The notes under the pieces are model-generated. The model did not search any database. It saw nothing but the letters and a program-made list of their open reading frames with translations, and was not told where the DNA came from. Shown here piece by piece: positions 5,428 through 7,880 of a stretch of DNA of 7,880 bases. The position numbers were made by a program, and so were the translations under genes. Source of the DNA: Micavibrio aeruginosavorus. Its GTDB lineage: Bacteria > Pseudomonadota > Alphaproteobacteria > Micavibrionales > Micavibrionaceae. Location: the NCBI GenBank assembly GCA_003240795.1, contig QFNK01000075.1:1-7880 (forward strand), given 5' to 3'. Numbering within the stretch: the first letter of the stretch is position 1; every line of letters starts with the position of its first letter.

Positions 5428-6404
5428 CACGCAAATCCTTTATCGCCGGTACGGGATCGTACCTGCCGCCAAAAGTCCTGACCAATGCAGAGCTGGAAAA
5501 GATGGTCGATACCACGGATGAGTGGATCGTCCAGCGTAGCGGCATTCGTGAGCGTCACATTGCGGGCGAGGATGAAACGACGGCGACGATGGCAATTCAG
5601 GCAGCGCGCCGCGCACTGGAGTCGTCAGGACTGCGCCCCGATGAAATCAACGGCATTATCGTCGCGACGACGACGCCGGATTCCACTTTTCCCGCAGTTG
5701 CCGTAAAGGTTCAGGCGGCGCTCGGCATCGGGCCGTGCCCGGCGTTCGACGTGCAGGCGGTTTGCTCCGGTTTCGTCTACGCGCTTTCCACGGCGGATTC
5801 GTTTATTCGCACAGGGCTTGCCTCGACAGTGCTTGTCATCGGTGCGGAGAAAATGTCTTCCATCGTTGACTGGAACGACCGTACGACGTGCGTTTTGTTT
5901 GCAGATGGCGCGGGCGCTGTCGTGCTCGACACGCGCGATACGGAAGAGGGCGAGGGGCTGGAAGGTCAGGGTATCCATTCGACGCACCTGTACGCGAACG
6001 GCGAGGGCAAGGATCTGCTCTATGTCGATGGCGGGCCGGGGACTACGGGGCTTGCCGGACATATCAAGATGGAAGGTAAGGAAGTGTTCAAACACGCCGT
6101 CACCTATCTTGCCGATATCGTCGCAGAGGTTCTCGCGCACAATCATATTCATCCGGATCAGATTGACTGGCTGGTGCCGCACCAGGCGAACATCCGCATC
6201 ATCGAATCGACGGCGAAAAAGCTGAACATGCCCATGGACAAGGTTGTCGTGACCATCGACCGCCATGGAAACACGTCCGCGGCCAGCATTCCTCTGGCTC
6301 TCGACGAGGCCGTACGCGACGGCAGAATCCAGCGCGGACAGCTGGTTCTGGCAGAGGCGATGGGCGGCGGACTGACATGGGGAGCGGCCCTTTTCCGCTT
6401 CTAA
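5424..6404 (+). CDS. fabH: Beta-ketoacyl-ACP synthase III (FabH)
   Basis: A 326-residue cytoplasmic condensing enzyme that starts type II fatty-acid synthesis by joining an acyl-CoA (usually acetyl-CoA) to malonyl-ACP. The catalytic triad is complete: C114 in AVCSGF, H253 in VPHQAN and N283 in HGNTSAAS. Other family blocks are GTGSYLPPKVLTNAELE near the N-terminus, TTDEWIVQRSGIRERH at 30-45, ADGAGAVVL at 160-168 and the ending MGGGLTWGAALFRF. Length is typical of FabH. The start ATG overlaps the plsX stop as ATGA, and no strong ribosome-binding site is seen, so translation probably depends on coupling to plsX. Together the two genes supply the first steps of acyl-chain and phospholipid synthesis. 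Confidence 0.98.
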   Translation: MTRKSFIAGTGSYLPPKVLTNAELEKMVDTTDEWIVQRSGIRERHIAGEDETTATMAIQAARRALESSGLRPDEINGIIVATTTPDSTFPAVAVKVQAALGIGPCPAFDVQAVCSGFVYALSTADSFIRTGLASTVLVIGAEKMSSIVDWNDRTTCVLFADGAGAVVLDTRDTEEGEGLEGQGIHSTHLYANGEGKDLLYVDGGPGTTGLAGHIKMEGKEVFKHAVTYLADIVAEVLAHNHIHPDQIDWLVPHQANIRIIESTAKKLNMPMDKVVVTIDRHGNTSAASIPLALDEAVRDGRIQRGQLVLAEAMGGGLTWGAALFRF

Positions 6405-6460
6405 AACTGCCGTTTTTTCGTTAACTCTTTACTTTCATTGGATATTTTATATCTCTTTTG
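6405..6460 (+). other. AT-rich intergenic stretch between fabH and the ihfA promoter
   Basis: This stretch is strongly AT-rich compared with the genes around it and has no open frame or convincing hairpin. The only inverted repeat after fabH is AAAAC/GTTTT around TGCC, too weak to call a terminator. It sits just upstream of the ihfA promoter, where an AT-rich upstream element or IHF binding could act, but I find no exact match to the IHF consensus WATCAANNNNTTR. Confidence 0.3.
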
Positions 6461-6489
6461 TTGACCCTTTGTTTTCAAGGGGTTACAAT
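6461..6489 (+). promoter_or_regulatory. Sigma70-type promoter of ihfA
   Basis: TTGACC (6461-6466) and TACAAT (6484-6489) are separated by the ideal 17 bases. Transcription would begin near 6496, giving a leader of about 23 bases that includes the ribosome-binding site. Each box matches the consensus in 5 of 6 positions, the best promoter match in the window. Confidence 0.75.
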
Positions 6490-6505
6490 GGGACATACGA
6501 AATGA

Positions 6506-6510
6506 AAGGA
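6506..6510 (+). promoter_or_regulatory. Ribosome-binding site that fixes the ihfA start
   Basis: AAGGA ends eight bases before ATG 6519. The in-frame ATG at 6510 overlaps this site and has nothing suitable upstream, so 6519 is preferred. Confidence 0.8.
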
Positions 6511-6518
6511 TGGATACC

Positions 6519-6815
6519 ATGAGCGAACGCACGCTGACACGCGCCGATCTGGCCGAAGCCGTCTACGAACAGGTAGGACTTTCCCGCAATGAATCGTCCG
6601 ATCTCGTCGAGCAGGTGCTTGATGAAATCATGAATGCACTGATTTCTGGGGAAAACGTAAAGCTCTCCTCCTTCGGCAGCTTTTCGATCAGGCAAAAAGG
6701 TGAAAGGATCGGACGTAACCCCAAAACGGGAGTTGAAGTTCCGATTACGCCGCGCCGCGTACTGGTGTTCAGGGCATCACACGTTCTGAAAGACAGGATC
6801 GCGAAAGGGGCGTAA
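6519..6815 (+). CDS. ihfA: Integration host factor subunit alpha
   Basis: A 98-residue DNA-bending protein that pairs with IhfB to bind specific sites, sharply bend DNA and assist transcription, replication and recombination. The DNABII fold is clear: LTRADLAEAVYEQVGLSRNE helix pair (6-25), the SFGSF turn (51-55) and the beta-arm motif IGRNPKTGVEVPITPRRVLV (64-83). P68 is the proline that intercalates into DNA. The PITPRR segment and the sequence after it resemble the alpha subunit (PITARR in E. coli) rather than IhfB or HU. The length is typical. It is preceded by its own strong promoter and followed after 35 bases by the MerR-type gene, probably in one transcript. The location after fabH is usual in Alphaproteobacteria. 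Confidence 0.95.
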   Translation: MSERTLTRADLAEAVYEQVGLSRNESSDLVEQVLDEIMNALISGENVKLSSFGSFSIRQKGERIGRNPKTGVEVPITPRRVLVFRASHVLKDRIAKGA

Positions 6816-6850
6816 GCCTTTCGTAACCTGTCTATTTTGAAAGTGGTAAT

Positions 6851-7465
6851 ATGAACACGGCCGTACAGAACGTACCTTTTGACGACGAAAATTCCTATGT
6901 ACCCAAAGCCACGCCGGTCGCGCCAAACGCCGAGCCGAAGGCCGATATAAAAGGCGCCCGCAAGGCCGATGGCGCTTTCCGTACGATCTCCGAAGTCGCA
7001 GACGAGCTGGACGTACCGCAACACGTGCTTCGTTTCTGGGAAACGAAATTCTCGCAAGTGAAGCCGTTGAAACGTGGCGGCGGCCGCCGTTATTACCGTC
7101 CCGAAGACGTCGCTCTTCTGAAACACATCCATCATCAGCTGTACACCGAAGGCTACACCATTAAGGGCGTTCAAAAGCTTCTGAAAGGTCAGGGCAAGAA
7201 CCAGATCGCCGCCAAGGTCGAGGCGGATGCCGCTGCCGAAACGCAATCCATGATGCCGCCGAAAGCGCCTGCGAATGTCGCTGCGCCCGTGGCACAGCAA
7301 CCCCAGCCTGCGCCACAACAGCAGGTCCATCAGGTGCAGGGCAACATCTTCCAACAAACGGTGAGCGCGAAGGTATACAAGCTGTCCGATGGCCAGCGAG
7401 GCGCGCTCGAGAATATGTTGTCCGAGCTGAAGCAGCTCCGCGCCATGTTCCCGGAACAGGTTTAA
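6851..7465 (+). CDS. MerR family transcriptional regulator
   Basis: A 204-residue predicted DNA-binding protein. The MerR-type winged helix-turn-helix spans about residues 42-112: AFRTISEVADELDVPQHVLR, the FWE element (62-64), and the wing RGGGRRYYRPEDVALL (75-90), then the second helix pair TEGYTIKGVQKLLK. FWET in place of the common RYYE, and GGGRRYY, are typical of the alphaproteobacterial protein encoded next to ihfA. Residues 1-41 are a polar, disordered-looking leader. Residues 113-170 are a linker rich in Ala, Pro and Gln. A short C-terminal helix (LENMLSELKQLRAMF) may mediate dimer formation. No effector-binding cysteines of metal-sensing MerR proteins are present, so the signal and targets are unknown. 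Only a weak AAGTGG ribosome-binding site precedes the ATG. Confidence 0.9.
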   Translation: MNTAVQNVPFDDENSYVPKATPVAPNAEPKADIKGARKADGAFRTISEVADELDVPQHVLRFWETKFSQVKPLKRGGGRRYYRPEDVALLKHIHHQLYTEGYTIKGVQKLLKGQGKNQIAAKVEADAAAETQSMMPPKAPANVAAPVAQQPQPAPQQQVHQVQGNIFQQTVSAKVYKLSDGQRGALENMLSELKQLRAMFPEQV

Positions 7466-7485
7466 GTAGACCGCTATGTTTTTTT

Positions 7486-7513
7486 AAAAGCTGCCTTCGG
7501 GCGGCTTTTTTAT
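7486..7513 (+). terminator. Terminator after the MerR-type gene
   Basis: AAAAGCTGCC (7486-7495) pairs with GGCGGCTTTT (7500-7509), with one U-G wobble, around a UUCG tetraloop closed by C-G, an exceptionally stable loop. A T run follows to 7511. It ends the ihfA transcript and insulates the tRNA gene. Confidence 0.92.
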
Positions 7514-7539
7514 TCAGGGGCATTGCGGGGAAAAGAGGT

Positions 7540-7568
7540 TTGACCTTTGGCTGGATATGGGCTATTTC
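7540..7568 (+). promoter_or_regulatory. tRNA-Pro promoter
   Basis: TTGACC (7540-7545) and TATTTC (7563-7568) are 17 bases apart. Transcription would start near 7575, about five bases before the mature tRNA, a typical arrangement for a single tRNA gene. The -35 box is identical to that of the ihfA promoter. Confidence 0.65.
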
Positions 7569-7579
7569 CTTGCACCAGT

Positions 7580-7656
7580 CGGGGTGTGGCGCAGCCTGGT
7601 AGCGCACTTGCATGGGGTGCAAGGGGTCGCAAGTTCAAATCTTGTCACCCCGACCA
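7580..7656 (+). tRNA. tRNA-Pro (anticodon GGG), 3' CCA encoded
   Basis: All cloverleaf arms can be read. The acceptor CGGGGTG (7580-7586) pairs with CACCCCG (7646-7652), followed by discriminator A and encoded CCA (7654-7656). The D stem is GCGC/GCGC (7589-7592 with 7602-7605). The anticodon stem CTTGC/GCAAG encloses the loop ATGGGGT (7612-7618), giving anticodon GGG at 7614-7616, which reads CCC and CCU codons, with G at position 37 as expected for m1G37. The T arm GCAAG/CTTGT (one G-U pair) holds TTCAAAT. The C1-G72 pair with A73 is the usual bacterial proline identity. The gene has its own promoter and terminator. Confidence 0.97.
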
Positions 7657-7665
7657 TTTTGAATA

Positions 7666-7701
7666 AAAAGGGCAATCAAGGCCCTTTTGTCATTTTTTAT
7701 T
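7666..7701 (+). terminator. Terminator after tRNA-Pro, probably bidirectional
   Basis: AAAAGGGC (7666-7673) pairs perfectly with GCCCTTTT (7681-7688) across a seven-base loop. On the + strand a T run follows shortly after (7693-7698). On the minus strand the A-rich left flank becomes a U-rich tail, so it can also end the minus-strand reading frame whose stop lies nine bases away. Confidence 0.85.
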
Positions 7702-7880
7702 TACCGCACCATCCGGCGGGCTTTATGATACCGTAATCCAGTGCGACTTTCCGGAGATTACGATGAATACCAGTTTCTTTTTCGGGAATGATTTTCATCA
7801 TGGTTTCAAAGCTGGCAGCTGTTTGAAATTCCGTTCCCGTCAGGCTTTTTAAAACTCTCTCCATGCCGTCAAAGAAGGCC
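7697..7880 (-). CDS. Unrecognised reading frame, 3' portion (runs off the right edge)
   Basis: On the minus strand an open frame enters from the right edge and ends at TAA (complement of 7697-7699), giving at least 60 residues. It could also be a complete small protein of 55 residues from an internal ATG (complement of 7862-7864), but no Shine-Dalgarno sequence precedes it. The visible sequence runs ERVLKSLTGTEFQTAASF, MMKIIPEKETGIHRNLRK, ALDYGIIKPAGWCGK, and looks like a soluble, basic, helix-rich C-terminus. I do not recognise it. Support for a real gene comes from the uninterrupted frame, the protein-like composition and the stop placed directly beside a hairpin able to terminate this strand. 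Base composition is more AT-rich than in the genes to the left. Confidence 0.45.
   Translation of the reverse strand, partial: AFFDGMERVLKSLTGTEFQTAASFETMMKIIPEKETGIHRNLRKVALDYGIIKPAGWCGK

Noticed and set aside
5625..6266. 213-codon minus-strand frame inside fabH
   Set aside because: It is antisense to an intact catalytic gene and rich in Arg, His and Asp, typical of a shadow frame.
6405..6424. Terminator directly after fabH
   Set aside because: The only stem is five A-T rich pairs around TGCC; too weak to support a rho-independent terminator.
6563..7357. 264-codon minus-strand frame across ihfA and the MerR-type gene
   Set aside because: Both + strand genes are recognisable with motifs and a promoter; the antisense product shows no family features and spans an intergenic gap by chance.
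7580..7656. tRNA-Pro as an integration site within this window
   Set aside because: No repeat of the tRNA 3' end and no integrase gene are visible in the bases to the right, so there is no direct support.

Overview
The window looks like a housekeeping segment of an alphaproteobacterial chromosome. The evidence is a neighbourhood and protein set typical of that class: a membrane H+-pyrophosphatase, a CBP3-type ubiquinol-cytochrome c chaperone beside a DUF177/YceD protein, a divergent bamE, the rpmF-plsX-fabH block, and then ihfA followed by a MerR-type regulator. Coding sequence is moderately GC-rich and intergenic gaps are short and AT-rich. A deep-branching group such as Micavibrionales or a Rhodospirillales relative is possible, but I cannot fix the genus from the sequence.

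Layout. Positions 1-468 hold the 3' end of hppA, closed by a strong terminator. A TrmA/RlmD-type RNA m5U methyltransferase (537-1778) and an unrecognised 140-residue protein (1805-2227) follow on the + strand. bamE (2233-2709, minus) converges on the unknown gene and diverges from a two-gene + unit (CBP3-like chaperone 2775-3344, yceD 3328-3921). After a terminator and a candidate promoter come rpmF (4105-4284, a 59-residue protein), another strong terminator, then plsX (4363-5427) and fabH (5424-6404), overlapping by ATGA. A good sigma70-type promoter drives ihfA (6519-6815) and probably the MerR-type gene (6851-7465). A UUCG-loop terminator, a promoter and tRNA-Pro(GGG) with encoded CCA (7580-7656) follow. 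The window ends in the 3' part of an unrecognised minus-strand reading frame (7697-7880).

How the genes work together. yceD-rpmF-plsX-fabH is the same order as in Escherichia coli and links ribosome assembly (YceD, L32) to the entry of phospholipid and fatty-acid synthesis (PlsX makes acyl-phosphate, FabH starts fatty-acid chains). Here the block is divided by terminators after yceD and after rpmF, so its parts may be expressed at different levels. The other genes serve the cell envelope (BamE), respiration (CBP3-like), membrane energetics (HppA), RNA modification, nucleoid architecture (IHF) and translation (tRNA).

I see no mobile element, CRISPR array, phage gene, toxin-antitoxin pair or defence system, and no strong sign of an undescribed system. 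The parts most worth a second look are the unknown protein at 1805-2227, the minus-strand fragment at the right edge, and two start codons that sit directly behind terminator hairpins.
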